Below are positions 16,354 to 26,460 of a DNA stretch of 64,000 nucleotides, piece after piece. The position numbers and the translations under genes are program-made. The notes under the pieces were generated by a model. It did no database searches. It was not told the DNA's origin and worked only from the letters and a program-made list of their open reading frames with translations. Each line of letters starts with the position of its first letter. The stretch's first letter is position 1. The DNA comes from Glycomyces luteolus. Lineage in GTDB: Bacteria > Actinomycetota > Actinomycetes > Mycobacteriales > Micromonosporaceae. Location: contig NZ_JAPZVP010000024.1 of NCBI RefSeq assembly GCF_027622875.1, positions 19,653 to 83,652 of the forward strand, in the 5' to 3' direction.

Positions 16354-18158
16354 GAGGCCACCTCCGCCTTCCGGGTGCTCGCATGCGCATGGACGAGGAC
16401 CTCGCTCATGTCGCCTGCTCGCCATTCGCGCAGCAGCCGATGGAACGCGACGGGGCCGGGGGAGTACGAGAAGCCGGTGATCGAACGGGTGCCTTCACCG
16501 TTGTAGTAGCCGGGCGTGCATTCGGCCTGGAAGGCGCTGGTGTCGTGCGCCGTCTCCTGGAGCGTGCGCAACCACCGCTCCTCGGCTTCGGCGGTGGGCT
16601 CGACTCGTCCGGCCCCTTCGCGTTCGGCGCGAGCGATGACGGCCGCGACGTGCTCGGCCTGCTCTTGAAGGATGTGGGTGTAGTTGACGGAGTTGGCGTT
16701 CTGGAGCGCGCCGAGGTGGAACAGGTTCGGGAACCCGTGGCTGTAGAAGCCGTGCAGGGTGCGCGGGCCCGCCGCCCACGACTCCAGGAGGCTCCGGCCC
16801 CCGCGGCCGGTGACCGGCAGGGTGCCGGACATGACGCCGGAGACGCCGGCGTCGAAGCCGGTGGCGAAGATGACGCAGTCGACCTCGTAGGTCGTGTCGC
16901 CGACGACGATCGCGTTCTCGGTCATGGCGGTGATGCCCTGGGCCGCACTGGTGTCGACGAGCGAGACATTGGGTCGGTTGAACGCCTGGAGGTAGTGGTC
17001 GGAGAACCCGGGGCGTTTGCACATGTACCGGTACCAGGGCTTGAACGCCTCCGCGGTGGCGGGGTCGGCGACGGTCCCCTCGACGCGGGCGCGGATGCGG
17101 TTCATCGTGGCGGCGTCGTCCAGTTCGTCGCGGACCGCCCGTTCCTCCTCGGTGAGGGACTCGTCGACGGCTCCGGTGATGATGCTGCGCTGCAACGCCA
17201 CGGTTGCCGTCCACCCGTCCGTGACGAGCAGTTCGCCCGCGAGGACGGCGAGGAAGTTCTCCATTCGCTCGCGCTGCCAGCCCGGCTGCAGCGAGGCGGC
17301 CCAGGCGGGATCGGTGAGGCGGTTGTCGCGGACGTCCACTGTGGACGGGGTCCGCTGGAACACGAGCAGTTCGCCCGCGCTTTCGGCCAGGATCGGCACG
17401 GCCTGGAGGCCGGTCGCGCCGGTGCCGACGACCGCGACCCGCTTGTCGGTCAGTCCGGTCAGGTTTCCGTCGGCGGTGCCGCCGGTGTAGCCGTAGTCCC
17501 AGCGGCTGGTGTGGAAGGTGTGGCCGCGGAAGTCCTCGATCCCGGGGATGCCGGGGAGCTTGGGCTGGGTGAGCGTGCCGGTCGAGGTGATGACGTACCG
17601 GGCGCCGAAGCGGTCGCCGCGGTCGGTCGCGATGGTCCACTCGTTCCGGTCCTCGTCCCAGGCCAGGGAGGTGGATCGGGTCTGGAAGAGGGTGTCGCGG
17701 TACAGGTCGTAGTGCTCGGCGATGCGCACGGCCTGGCGGCGGATCTTCTCGCCCTTGGCGTATCGCTCGGTCGGCATCGTGTCGGTCTCCTCGAGCAGCG
17801 GCATTTACACGTACGACTCGACGTCGCAGCGCACGCCGGGGTACCGGTTCCAGTACCAGGTGCCGCCCACGTCCCCGGCCTCGTCCATGAGCCGGATCGA
17901 CTCCATCCCGGCCTTGCGGAGCGACGCGCCGGTGAGCAGGCCGCCGAACCCGGCGCCGATGACAAGGACGTCGACGCGGTCGGTCTTCGGCTCGCGGGCG
18001 GTGAAGGGGGTGTAGGGGTCCTTCGCGTAGTAGCCGAATTCGCCTGCGGCGCTGCGGTATTGGCGGGCGCCGTCGGGCCTGATGCGGCGGGCGCGTTCGC
18101 GCTTGTACCGCTCGCGGATCGCCTCGAGATCGATCGGGGCCGACTGGGACTCTTCCAT
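16350..18158 (-). pseudogene. Baeyer-Villiger flavin monooxygenase, interrupted by one in-frame stop
   Basis: ATG 18158 (AAGGAGA five nt upstream) opens a protein with the FAD motif VLVIGAGFGGLLTG, GGTWYWNRYPGVRCDVESYV and then TAA at 17807-17805. The frame continues without any shift (MPLLEETDTMPTERYAKGE), through the NADP motif VAVVGTGATGLQAVP, and a CVIFATGFDAG motif, to TGA 16350. Cyclohexanone-monooxygenase relatives have a Tyr here (ESYxYxPLLEE), so TAC to TAA is the simplest reading. The family inserts oxygen next to a ketone, giving esters or lactones. The rest is intact, so the mutation is probably recent or an assembly error. Confidence 0.85.
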
Positions 18159-18241
18159 GCTGTCTCCTTTTGCCCGGGGTGTTCGGGCTGGGATGGTTTC
18201 GGACCCGGTACGGCATTGGACCTGATACGTCCCCCAAAGAG

Positions 18242-18258
18242 GTTAGCTTGAAGCTAAC
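18242..18258. promoter_or_regulatory. MarR-type operator
   Basis: GTTAGCTT-G-AAGCTAAC is a perfect 17-nt inverted repeat in the divergent promoter between the monooxygenase operon and the marR gene. Related TAGCTTCAAGC is found before the MarR gene at 59.8 kb. Confidence 0.7.
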
Positions 18259-18301
18259 TAAATCGGCTAGTCGGAGTTCTGAGAGCGACTACGGTGGAGG
18301 G

Positions 18302-18772
18302 GTGACGAACGAGGACAGGCGTGAAGTGCGCAAAAGCATCGAATCGTTGTCGGTCGCGATCTCGGCGCGGTCCATTCCGCGCATCATCGGGCCGCTGATG
18401 GAGACGCAACTCACCATTCAGCAGTTGAAGGTGCTCTCCTCGGTCGTGGTGAGCGAGGCGACGACGACCAGCGGTCTTGCCGAGGACTTCGCGGTTTCGG
18501 TGCCCACGATGTCCAGGCTCGTCGACCGACTCGTCAAGCAGGAGCTCATCGAACGCTCCTCGGACGACGGCGACCAGCGCGTCCGGCGCCTTCGACCGAC
18601 CGGACTCGGCCGAGCGGTCATCGCAGAGATCCTCGGAGCCAGGCCCGAACTGGGCGGTGACGTCATTGATGGCCTCACCCTGGAAGAACTGCGCGCCCTG
18701 GAAATCGGCATGCGGGCGGTCAACCGGGAACTGCAAGCGCTCCGAACACGCACCGGAGCGCCACGGCTCTAA
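18302..18772 (+). CDS. MarR-family regulator
   Basis: The 156-residue protein has a winged helix (LTIQQLKVLSSVVVSEATTT, LAEDFAVSVPTMSRLVDRLV, wing ERSSDDGDQRVRRLRPT). GTG 18302 lies downstream of the palindromic operator at 18242-18258, so it is preferred over in-frame starts that would sit upstream of the operator. GGAGG is very close (18296-18300), so the start could be slightly wrong. Divergent to the monooxygenase operon, which it probably represses. It is convergent with the esterase gene. Confidence 0.85.
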   Translation: MTNEDRREVRKSIESLSVAISARSIPRIIGPLMETQLTIQQLKVLSSVVVSEATTTSGLAEDFAVSVPTMSRLVDRLVKQELIERSSDDGDQRVRRLRPTGLGRAVIAEILGARPELGGDVIDGLTLEELRALEIGMRAVNRELQALRTRTGAPRL

Positions 18773-18790
18773 GGGGTGTTTGAGCATCCC

Positions 18791-19720
18791 CTAGTTCCGA
18801 CCGATCCGCTCTCGGCGTTTGTCGTCGGGCCGCCCTGTGCTTAGCGCTCGTTCCAAGGCGGTCATCTGGGATTCCTTGTAGGCGACTGAAACGGCGGCGT
18901 CGCGTTCACCGAGGTCGAAGCCGTGGTAGGCGCCCGGGACGACCTCGAGTTCGCACGGGACGCCTGCTTGGCGCGACCGTTCGGCGTAGGCGAGGTCCTC
19001 GTCGTGGAAGAGGTCATTGGTGCCCACGCCCATCCATGCCGGAGCGACACCGGTGAGGTCTCCGTATCGGGCGGGTGCGGCGAGTTGCGGTGGCGTGGCC
19101 GCGTGGGCGCCGAGGTAGGCGTTCCAGGCCCAGCGGTTGTTCTTCTGGCTCCACATACGCAGGGACGAGGGATCGATGTCGGTGCGCTGCGCGGTCCGGT
19201 CGTCGAGCATCGGGTAGGACAGCACCTGCAGGACCGGCCGGATCGTTCCACGTTCTTTGGCGAGCAAGGCGAGCGCGGCGGCCAGGCCACCGCCGGCGCT
19301 CTCGCCGCCGATCGCGATCCGGTCGGCATCCACATCGGATTCCGCTGCCAGCCACTGCAATGCGGCGTAGCAGTCCTCCAACGCCGTCGGGAACGGGTAC
19401 TTCGGTGCCAGTCGGTATTCGACCGCTGCGGCGATGACGCCGAGTCGACCGGTGACCTGGCGGCACCAGTCGTCTGAGAGCGTCGCACCGCCCAGGACGT
19501 AGCCGCCGGCGTGGATCCACAGCAGCGCCGGTTCCGCTCCGACGGCGTTCGGCGGCCGGAAGATCCGCACGGAGACGTCGGCGTCGATCCGGACGAGTTC
19601 CCCGCCGCGTGGCGGCCGCGGCTTGACGAGGCCGCTGAGCCGGCGGGCCAGGCCAAGCGGAATGGATCGCGGCAGGAACCGCGGCAGGCGAAGGTCGGGA
19701 TGAAAGGCGTGCTTGGACAT
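18791..19720 (-). CDS. Alpha/beta hydrolase, hormone-sensitive-lipase family esterase
   Basis: The 309-residue protein has the oxyanion motif LLWIHAGGYVLGG, nucleophile GGESAGGGLAAA, acid in GTNDLFHDED and His in GAYHGFDLG, all expected for family IV (HSL) carboxylesterases. AAGGGGA precedes ATG 19720. It lies 15 nt after the SDR gene in the same direction, so they form an operon. An esterase here could hydrolyse the ester made by the neighbouring monooxygenase (inference). Confidence 0.9.
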   Translation of the reverse strand: MSKHAFHPDLRLPRFLPRSIPLGLARRLSGLVKPRPPRGGELVRIDADVSVRIFRPPNAVGAEPALLWIHAGGYVLGGATLSDDWCRQVTGRLGVIAAAVEYRLAPKYPFPTALEDCYAALQWLAAESDVDADRIAIGGESAGGGLAAALALLAKERGTIRPVLQVLSYPMLDDRTAQRTDIDPSSLRMWSQKNNRWAWNAYLGAHAATPPQLAAPARYGDLTGVAPAWMGVGTNDLFHDEDLAYAERSRQAGVPCELEVVPGAYHGFDLGERDAAVSVAYKESQMTALERALSTGRPDDKRRERIGRN

Positions 19721-19735
19721 CGGGATCCCCTTGAA

Positions 19736-20560
19736 CTAGGCGCGCATGCCGCGGACGGCGGCGACGACGCCGCCGTCGACGAGCAGGTCGGTGCCGGTGA
19801 TGAAGTCGGCGTCGGGGCCGAGCAGGAATGCCGCGGCCGCCGCGATGTCGTCGGGGGTGCCGAGGCGCCCGGTGCCGGACATGGCGATCATCGCCCGCAT
19901 CTGGTCCCCGCTCTCGCCGTCGAGTTCCTGCCGCCCCATCGGGGTGGAGATGACGCCGGGGCTGATCGAGTTGACGCGGGCACCCCGCTCGCCCCATGAA
20001 GCCACCGCGGCGGACTGCACGCGGAGCAGGTTGGCGCGCTTGGCGATGCTGTAGGCCGGGCCGGGGTCACCGGCCGCGAAGGGCACGAGGAACGGCAGGT
20101 CCAAAAGGTCCTGAGTCGGCGTCGCCGCCAGTGTCCGCTCGCTCTCCGCGTCCAGACCGCCCGCCATGTGACCGGCCATGCTGGCGACGACCACCGCGGC
20201 GCCGCCGGGCGCGACGACCTGGCCGAACGCTTCGAGCACTTGGGCGGTGCCGAGCAGGTCGACTCGCAGGATCGCCTCGCTCGGCGCTTGCGCCGGCGAC
20301 AGGCCCGCCGTGTGGGCGATACGGCCCACGGGCCCGAGGTCGGCCGCCGTCTGGGCCAGGGCGAGCACCGAGTCCCGGTCGCCCACGTCGGCGGCCCGGG
20401 CGATGACGTCGTAGCCGTCGCCGCGCAGCTCGTCGGCGATTGCAGCCAGTGCCGGTTCGTTGAAGTCGGCGAGCAGGACCTTCCGCCCGCTCCCGCTGCG
20501 GCGGGCGATGGCGCGGCCCATGCCGCCGGTGCCGATGACGGCCAGGACTTCCCTGCTCAT
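19736..20560 (-). CDS. Short-chain dehydrogenase/reductase
   Basis: The 274-residue SDR has the NAD(P) motif VIGTGGMGRAIA, Asp/Asn after strand 2 (LLADFNEP), a Ser in VVVASMAGHMAG, the catalytic YSIAKRAN and the C-terminal FITGTDLLVDGGVV. First gene of an operon with the esterase, divergent from a TetR gene with an operator between. Probably interconverts an alcohol and a ketone; a link to the adjacent monooxygenase is inference only. Confidence 0.9.
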   Translation of the reverse strand: MSREVLAVIGTGGMGRAIARRSGSGRKVLLADFNEPALAAIADELRGDGYDVIARAADVGDRDSVLALAQTAADLGPVGRIAHTAGLSPAQAPSEAILRVDLLGTAQVLEAFGQVVAPGGAAVVVASMAGHMAGGLDAESERTLAATPTQDLLDLPFLVPFAAGDPGPAYSIAKRANLLRVQSAAVASWGERGARVNSISPGVISTPMGRQELDGESGDQMRAMIAMSGTGRLGTPDDIAAAAAFLLGPDADFITGTDLLVDGGVVAAVRGMRA

Positions 20561-20580
20561 GAGCGTGCCCTCTCATTAAA

Positions 20581-20600
20581 TATACGAGACGTGCCGTATT
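20581..20600. promoter_or_regulatory. TetR operator overlapping the SDR promoter
   Basis: TATACG (20581-20586) and CGTATT (20595-20600) form an inverted repeat ATACG-N8-CGTAT. On the minus strand TATAAT at 20603-20598 could be the -10 of the SDR operon, overlapping the operator, which would suit repression by the divergent TetR. Confidence 0.55.
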
Positions 20601-20627
20601 ATAAATATTGACACTACACTCATCGAC

Positions 20628-21248
20628 GTGGATGCCAAACAACGCGGACGACCCCGCAACGCCCAAGTCGACACGGCGATCCTGGAAGCGGCGCGGGACC
20701 TGATGACCGCCGAAGGCTACGAGCGGATGACGATCGAAGCGATCGCCGCGAGGGCCGGGGTGGGCAAGCAGACCGTCTACCGGCGCTGGCCCTCGAAAGC
20801 GGCGATCGTCGCCGAGGCGGTCATGGCCGGCCATCTTGGGATCCGCGCGGAGGCCCCGCCGCAGACCGGGGACGCGGCCGCGGACCTCGGCAGTTGGCTC
20901 GGCCAGTTCTTCCGGCAGCTCGGCGAGCCTGCGGAGGTCGCGGTGATTCGGGGCCTGGCCGCCGCCGCGACCGATGGCGGCACCGACGCCGAGAAACTCT
21001 ACGAGCGCTTCACCGGCCCCAGTCGGGACCAGCTGCTTGAGCTGCTGCGAGCGGGCGTCGACCAGGGCCGGTTCCGGGCCGACCTCGACCTCGACGCCGC
21101 CGCCGACGCCATCTCGGGGACCCTGCTCTACCGCGCGATGATCCCGCCTTCAGCGGTCGTCGACACCGAGGCCACCGGATTCCTCGACCTGCTGCTGCTG
21201 GGCATGATCCCGAGAACCGAGCCCAGTGGCACGAGCCCGGAACCGTGA
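20628..21248 (+). CDS. TetR-family regulator
   Basis: The 206-residue protein has HTH residues about 10-55 (MTIEAIAARAGVGKQTVYRR) and an alpha-helical C-terminal domain of the TetR_C type common in actinobacteria (LLELLRAGVDQGRFRADLDL). GTG 20628 is the first start in a frame opening with VDAKQRGRPRN, a usual basic N-terminus; no strong ribosome site is visible, so it may be leaderless. It probably controls the divergent SDR-esterase operon through the ATACG repeat. Confidence 0.88.
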   Translation: MDAKQRGRPRNAQVDTAILEAARDLMTAEGYERMTIEAIAARAGVGKQTVYRRWPSKAAIVAEAVMAGHLGIRAEAPPQTGDAAADLGSWLGQFFRQLGEPAEVAVIRGLAAAATDGGTDAEKLYERFTGPSRDQLLELLRAGVDQGRFRADLDLDAAADAISGTLLYRAMIPPSAVVDTEATGFLDLLLLGMIPRTEPSGTSPEP

Positions 21249-21415
21249 GCGGCGCTGCGTGCCCGAAATCCCCGCGCCGCCCGAGGGACGCTGCCGACGG
21301 CTTCCGTAGGCTAGGCCGCGCCCGTCACGACTGCGCGTGGCCGACCCCGCGCCCGAAAATCGGCGGAAACGGTGTCAACCTTCCCGCCGACCTCTCGTTC
21401 AACTCGCTTCAGCGT

Positions 21416-22624
21416 TCACTCGGGAAGGGCGATGTGCACGATCTCGTAGCCGGGCGCGATGACCTGAACAGCCTCAGGCCGGTCGGCGACTACTACGAGC
21501 CGGCCGCCGCTCGCCCAAGTGCGGCACCAGTTATCCGGCTCGGCGGACACCGTAACTTCGTCCTCGCCGGGGAACCGGCGGTCGGCGGTGTACGGCTTGA
21601 CCTTGGTCATCCATGCGGCCACGCCTTTGAGCGTCCGCAACTGGACGTCGGGGATGCGGCCGGAGGCGTCCGGTCCGACGTTGAGCAGGAGCCGCCCGCC
21701 ACGGGAGACCACGTCCGCGTAGTGCTGCGCGAGTTCACGCGGGCTCAAGGTGAGCGTTTGGTCCTCGATCCGGTTGTAGCCGAAGGAGTATCCGAGCCCG
21801 CGGTTGTTCTCCCAACCGGTGCCCGCCTCGTGGTCCGTTCCCGCGGAGTACTCGCTCGTGCGGTAGTCCCAGACGTCGGCGCCCCAGCGGTCGTTCACGA
21901 TGCCGTCGGGGACTGTGCTGAGGTGATGCGCCATCAGCTCGGCGAGCGAGCCGTCCGCCTTCCCAGCGTCGGGCCATTCGATGTCGTTCCAGAGCACCGA
22001 CGGCTCGTAGCGGTCGATCAGGTCGCGCACGTGAGCGGTGGCCGTGGCGGCGTACTCGGCGTCGACGGGCCGATACGTGTACAAGTGGTCGACGATCTCG
22101 ATCGGCGGATGGTCGGCGACCGACCAGTCGAGACCCCCGGAGTAGTAGACGCCGAAGCGCATCCCCTCCGCGCGCACCGCCGCGGCGAGCGGGCCGATCA
22201 GGTCGCGTTTCGGGCCACGGTCGACGGTGTTGAATCCTTCGCTGCCGGGTGCGTCCCACAACGTCACGCCGTCGTGGTGCTTCGTGACGGGCACGACGTA
22301 GTCCGCGCCCAGCCTGCGGAAGAGCCGCGCCCATTCGGCGGGGTCGTAGGCCTCGGCTTTCCACTGGTCGAGGAAGTCCTCGTAGGGCGCCGACCCGTAG
22401 ACCTCGGCGTGGTGCCGCGCCGCCGGCGACCCTTCGATGCGGATGGTGTTCGCGTACCACTCCGCGTAGGGGTTGTGCGCGAACCACTGCTCGTCCGGGA
22501 CCGTGCCCAGCGCGCCGATCGGCTCGGCCCACGCGGGCACCGAGTACGGTCCCCAGTGGATGAAGATGCCGAAGCTCGCCTCCCGCGCCCAGTCGGGAAG
22601 GTTCTCGCGGTGCGTTCCGGTCAT
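21416..22624 (-). CDS. Alpha-L-fucosidase-like glycoside hydrolase (GH29)
   Basis: The 402-residue protein starts MTGTHRENLPDWAREASFGI and shows the GH29 signature region FGIFIHWGPYSVPAW, YVVPVTKHHDGVTLWDA, and a putative nucleophile Asp in SVLWNDIEWPDAG. The usual ending SRGGRLLLNVGPDASGRIP is present. There is no signal peptide, so it is probably cytoplasmic and acts on imported oligosaccharides. AAAGGA precedes ATG 22624. It stands alone between a TetR gene and an HxlR gene; 230 nt upstream hold no other gene. Substrate fucose linkage is inferred from the family. Confidence 0.87.
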   Translation of the reverse strand: MTGTHRENLPDWAREASFGIFIHWGPYSVPAWAEPIGALGTVPDEQWFAHNPYAEWYANTIRIEGSPAARHHAEVYGSAPYEDFLDQWKAEAYDPAEWARLFRRLGADYVVPVTKHHDGVTLWDAPGSEGFNTVDRGPKRDLIGPLAAAVRAEGMRFGVYYSGGLDWSVADHPPIEIVDHLYTYRPVDAEYAATATAHVRDLIDRYEPSVLWNDIEWPDAGKADGSLAELMAHHLSTVPDGIVNDRWGADVWDYRTSEYSAGTDHEAGTGWENNRGLGYSFGYNRIEDQTLTLSPRELAQHYADVVSRGGRLLLNVGPDASGRIPDVQLRTLKGVAAWMTKVKPYTADRRFPGEDEVTVSAEPDNWCRTWASGGRLVVVADRPEAVQVIAPGYEIVHIALPE

Positions 22625-22855
22625 GGTCAACGGTCCTTTCGGGGTGTCACGCCGGCGACGCCGACGGTGAGCAGCGTTCGCGTACTGGCGCTGGTCTCCG
22701 GTGGCGATGACCACGGCGATGGTTCGATCGACGGCCTCGGGCCGCCACCCGTCGAGCCTAGGAGCGGGGGACGGTCACGGGAAGGGCCGAACTCACCGAG
22801 TAGTGGTCGGTTTTCACCGTCGCTCATCCGCGATGGTCACGCCTGGAGTAGCGAG

Positions 22856-23224
22856 TCAGCGCTCCTGGTCGTAGCGCTCGCGGTTCTCGAGGACCTCGGC
22901 GGTGTGGGCCTCGGCCCACTGGCCGATCGCGGCGAGGGGGCCGTGCAGGGTGCGGCCCAGGCCGGTCAGCTCGTATTCGACGCGGGGCGGGACCTCGGCG
23001 AAGACGTGCCGGGTGACGAGGCCGTCGCGTTCGAGGTCGCGCAGGGTCTCGGTGAGGACCTTCCCACTGATTCCCTCGACGGCGGCGCGAAGATCGCGGA
23101 ACCGCGTGCGCCCCTTGCCGAGCACGATCACGATCATGGCGGTCCACTTGTTGGCGATCCTCGCCAGCGAAGTCCGCGAGGGACAGGTCTGCGTCAGCAC
23201 GTTCCAATCAGGCTCGTATGACAT
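22856..23224 (-). CDS. HxlR-family regulator
   Basis: The 122-residue winged-helix protein has the HxlR pattern CPSRTSLARIANKWTAMIVI, RTRFRDLRAAVEGISGKVLT and ETLRDLERDGLVTRHVF followed by EVPPRVEYELT. It is divergent from the SnoaL-like gene with an inverted repeat between, and probably regulates that gene, possibly with the UvrA-like gene downstream. HxlR proteins often sense aldehydes, quinones or oxidants. Confidence 0.9.
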   Translation of the reverse strand: MSYEPDWNVLTQTCPSRTSLARIANKWTAMIVIVLGKGRTRFRDLRAAVEGISGKVLTETLRDLERDGLVTRHVFAEVPPRVEYELTGLGRTLHGPLAAIGQWAEAHTAEVLENRERYDQER

Positions 23225-23242
23225 GCGTCACAAAACTCCAAT

Positions 23243-23260
23243 GGTTACGTTGAGGTGACC
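23243..23260. promoter_or_regulatory. Candidate HxlR operator
   Basis: GGTTACGTTGAGGTGACC is an imperfect inverted repeat (GGTTAC/GTGACC) in the divergent hxlR - SnoaL promoter. Confidence 0.4.
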
Positions 23261-23319
23261 GGTTTCCAGAAGTGACTATAGACCGGAACCAGCAACAACG
23301 CAAACCGAGGAGTGAACCG

Positions 23320-23724
23320 ATGAGCGAATCCGCCAACACCGCGAAGGTGGCCCAGACCTACTACGAGGCCATGTCCGCCGGCGACATCCCCACCGCCACG
23401 GGCCTGTTCGCGGCCGACATCAAGTGGCACCAGCCCGGCGGCCATCGCTTCGCCGGCCTCAAGGATGGCCCCGCAGCCGTGGGCGAGATGATCGGCGGCC
23501 AGATGGCCCTCACAACCGGCACGTTCAAGCTCGAGTTCACCGGCGGTCCAATGATCAACGGTGATCTGGCCGCGTTCCCGGTGCACTTCTCCGCCGAGCG
23601 CGAAGGCGCGTCGATGTCGATGGACGGCATTGACGTCCTTCGCGTCGAAGGCGGCAAGATCGCCGAGATGTGGCTGTTCTCTGCCGACCAGGACGCCGAA
23701 GACGCATTCTGGGGCAAGGACTGA
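23320..23724 (+). CDS. SnoaL/NTF2-like protein
   Basis: The 134-residue protein has the SnoaL-like fold pattern: first helix YYEAMSAGDIPTATGLFAAD, then IKWHQPGG, a middle sheet (FKLEFTGGPMINGDLAAF) and the end VEGGKIAEMWLFSADQ. GAGGAG lies upstream of ATG 23320. Family members include cyclases, isomerases and hydrolases. Divergent from hxlR and 69 bp before the UvrA-like gene, so possibly co-transcribed with it. Confidence 0.85.
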   Translation: MSESANTAKVAQTYYEAMSAGDIPTATGLFAADIKWHQPGGHRFAGLKDGPAAVGEMIGGQMALTTGTFKLEFTGGPMINGDLAAFPVHFSAEREGASMSMDGIDVLRVEGGKIAEMWLFSADQDAEDAFWGKD

Positions 23725-23793
23725 CCGAACCCTGAGGCAACTGTCGACCCCGCCCGCGCTTCCCCCGTGCGGCGGAGGAAGGGAAGTGATGAC

Positions 23794-26301
23794 ATGGCCG
23801 AGGTCGACGCGAGTGACCCGCCCGTGAGGATTCAGGTCCGCGGCGCGCGAGTCCACAACCTGCGCAACATCGACGTCGAGGTCCCGCTCCGCAAGCTCGT
23901 CGCGATCGCCGGGGTCTCCGGCTCGGGCAAGTCCTCACTCGCGCTCGGCGTGCTCTATGCCGAAGGGTCGCGCCGGTACCTCGAGGCGCTGTCGACCTAC
24001 ACGCGCAGGCGGCTCGCGCAGGCGCCGCGGGCCGACGTCGACGGCGTCCAGCACGTCCCGGCCGCGCTGGCACTGCGCCAGCGCCCCGGCGTTCCGTCGG
24101 TGCGCAGCACGTTCGGCACCTCGACCGAGCTGCTCAACTACCTGCGGCTCATGTACTCGCGGCTGGGCGCGCACTTGTGCCCCAACGGCCACCGGCAGGA
24201 GCCGACGATCGACGTCGCGCTCAACATGGACCTGACGTGCCCGGTGTGCGGTGCGGTGTTCTATCCGCCCGGGGCCGAGACGTTCGCGTTCAACTCCGAC
24301 GGCGCGTGCCCGCGCTGCGAGGGCACCGGCGTGGTGCGCGAGGTCGACGAGGCCGCGCTCGTCCCTGATGCTTCGAAGACCATCGACGAGGGCGCGGTCG
24401 CGCCCTGGTCGATGTTCGGCCTGGCGGTCATGCCGCAGGTCGCGGCCGAGCTCGGAGTGCGCACCGATGTGCCGTACGCGGAACTGGACGCCGCCGAGCG
24501 GGAGACGGTGATGCACGGCCCCGAGGTCAAGCGGCAGATCCGCGTCCCCTCCAAGAGCGGCAAGCTGTTCGACCTCAACTTCACGTATCGCAACGCCCGG
24601 CGCGCGGTCGAGGAGGCGGTCGGCAACGCCGCCAGCGAGAAGGGCCTGGCCCGGGTCAACCGGTTCCTGAGCGTCCAGACCTGTCCGGACTGCGGCGGCA
24701 CCCGGCTGAGTGAGCACGCCAGGTCAACCACTGTGGATGGTCTGAATCTGGCTGAGGCGACGGCGAAGACCCTCGGCGAGCTCACCGCATGGGTGCCGAA
24801 GGTCGTCGACTCCCTGCCGCCCGATATGCAGCGGATGGGCCGCGAAGTCAGCGCCCAGCTCCTGGTGATCGCCGAACGGCTCACCGGCCTTGGTCTGTCC
24901 TACCTCAGCCTCGACCGGACCAGCGCCACGCTGTCGACGGGGGAGCGGCAGCGGGTCCAGCTGACCCGCGCGGTGCGCAACGAGACCACCGGCGTGCTCT
25001 ACGTCCTCGACGAGCCGTCGATCGGGCTGCATCCCTCGAATGTGGACGGCCTGCTCGCGGTCATGCGCGACCTGCTGGCCGACGGCAACTCCGTGGTCCT
25101 GGTCGACCACGACGTCCAGATCCTGCGCGAAGCCGACTGGTTCATTGAGATCGGCCCCGGCTCGGGCAGCCAAGGCGGCCAGGTCCTGGCCGCCGGCGAC
25201 GCACAGCAGCTCATCACCGACCCCGACTCCCTCATCGGCCCCTTCCTCGCCGGGCACGCATCCGTTGTGGCCCGTTCGCGGGCGAGCAGCGAGTCCATGT
25301 TCGGCACCGGACGCCTCCGCTTGTCGACGCGTCCGCTGCACACCGTGCACGCCCTCGACCTCGACCTCCCCGCGGGGCGACTGGTCGCCGTCACCGGCGT
25401 CTCCGGATCGGGCAAGACCACGCTCGTCCTCGAGAGCCTCATCCCGGGCCTCAACGCACAAATCGCCGGATCCCCTCTCCCCGATCACGTCTCAAGCGTC
25501 GATGCCGGTCCGATCAAGCGCGTCGACGCCGTCGACAGCAGCCCGGTCGGCGCCAACGTGCGGTCCACAGTGGCTACCTACAGCGGCATCCTCGACGAGC
25601 TGCGCCGAACCTGGGCGGCCACACCCGACGCGACGGCCGACGGCCTCGGCGCGGGCGACTTCTCCTACAACACCGGCTCGCTGCGATGCCCGCGCTGCGA
25701 AGGCACCGGGGAGGTCTCGCTCGACGTGCAGTTCCTGCCCGACGTCGACATCGTCTGCCCCGCATGCCAAGGCTCGCGCTACGCGCCCGCCGCCGACCGG
25801 TACGAACGCGACGGGCTCACCCTGCCGCGGCTGCTCACCCTGACCGCGACGCAGGCGCTCGAGCGGGTCGGCGACCTGCGCCGGGTCCGAGCCAAGCTCC
25901 AGACACTGGTCGACCTCGGCCTGGGCTACCTCACCCTCGGTGAGGCGACGCCCGCGCTCTCCGGCGGCGAGGCCCAGCGCCTCAAGCTCGCCTCCGAACT
26001 CGGCCGCGACCAGAGGGAGACCCTGTTCGTCTTCGACGAGCCGTCGATCGGCCTGCACCCGCTCGACGTCCGCACCCTCCTCGGGGTCCTCCAGCGCCTG
26101 GTCGACAACGGCGCCACCGTCATCGTGATCGAACACGACCTCGACATCATCGCCAACGCCGACTACGTCGTCGACATGGGACCCGGCGGCGGCGCCGACG
26201 GCGGCACGATCGTCGCCACCGGCACCCCTGACGACCTCCGCGCCGATCCTCGCAGCACCACCGGCCGATACCTCGACCGCCAACTCGAATACGGCAGGTG
26301 A
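23794..26301 (+). CDS. UvrA-like double ABC ATPase (short UvrA2/DrrC-type paralogue)
   Basis: The 835-residue protein has two ABC cassettes: Walker [10 protein letters not shown] (about 40-48) with signature [11 protein letters not shown], and Walker [10 protein letters not shown] with signature [11 protein letters not shown], each followed by [10 protein letters not shown] or [10 protein letters not shown]. CxxC zinc pairs are present (CPVCGAVF...[25 protein letters not shown]...CPACQGSRY). It is shorter than housekeeping UvrA (about 940-970), which places it with UvrA2/DrrC proteins; DrrC contributes to daunorubicin resistance. Start MAEVDASD at 23794 is preceded by GGGAAG. Linked to an HxlR/SnoaL pair, it may protect DNA against a drug or an endogenous genotoxin (inference). 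Confidence 0.88.
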   Translation: MAEVDASDPPVRIQVRGARVHNLRNIDVEVPLRKLVAIAGVSGSGKSSLALGVLYAEGSRRYLEALSTYTRRRLAQAPRADVDGVQHVPAALALRQRPGVPSVRSTFGTSTELLNYLRLMYSRLGAHLCPNGHRQEPTIDVALNMDLTCPVCGAVFYPPGAETFAFNSDGACPRCEGTGVVREVDEAALVPDASKTIDEGAVAPWSMFGLAVMPQVAAELGVRTDVPYAELDAAERETVMHGPEVKRQIRVPSKSGKLFDLNFTYRNARRAVEEAVGNAASEKGLARVNRFLSVQTCPDCGGTRLSEHARSTTVDGLNLAEATAKTLGELTAWVPKVVDSLPPDMQRMGREVSAQLLVIAERLTGLGLSYLSLDRTSATLSTGERQRVQLTRAVRNETTGVLYVLDEPSIGLHPSNVDGLLAVMRDLLADGNSVVLVDHDVQILREADWFIEIGPGSGSQGGQVLAAGDAQQLITDPDSLIGPFLAGHASVVARSRASSESMFGTGRLRLSTRPLHTVHALDLDLPAGRLVAVTGVSGSGKTTLVLESLIPGLNAQIAGSPLPDHVSSVDAGPIKRVDAVDSSPVGANVRSTVATYSGILDELRRTWAATPDATADGLGAGDFSYNTGSLRCPRCEGTGEVSLDVQFLPDVDIVCPACQGSRYAPAADRYERDGLTLPRLLTLTATQALERVGDLRRVRAKLQTLVDLGLGYLTLGEATPALSGGEAQRLKLASELGRDQRETLFVFDEPSIGLHPLDVRTLLGVLQRLVDNGATVIVIEHDLDIIANADYVVDMGPGGGADGGTIVATGTPDDLRADPRSTTGRYLDRQLEYGR

Positions 26302-26460
26302 GACGACATGCCGCAGTGGACGGGTCGACTGGTCGCATGGGCGACCGAAGTACTCCTCGGCCTGACGCTGACGCTCACCGGGCGCGAAGCGAACGGCGCT
26401 GCGCGAGTCGTGACGCCATGCCGAGGTCGAGGTCGAGGTCGAGCCTCTCAGTGAGAGGAG

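Noticed and set aside
16383..18251. A 622-codon plus-strand open frame opposite the monooxygenase
   Set aside because: It is the high-GC antisense shadow of the monooxygenase gene, whose flavin and NADP motifs are clear; the plus-strand product has biased composition and no motifs.
21245..23221. A 658-codon plus-strand open frame
   Set aside because: Antisense to the GH29 and hxlR genes, which have recognisable motifs.
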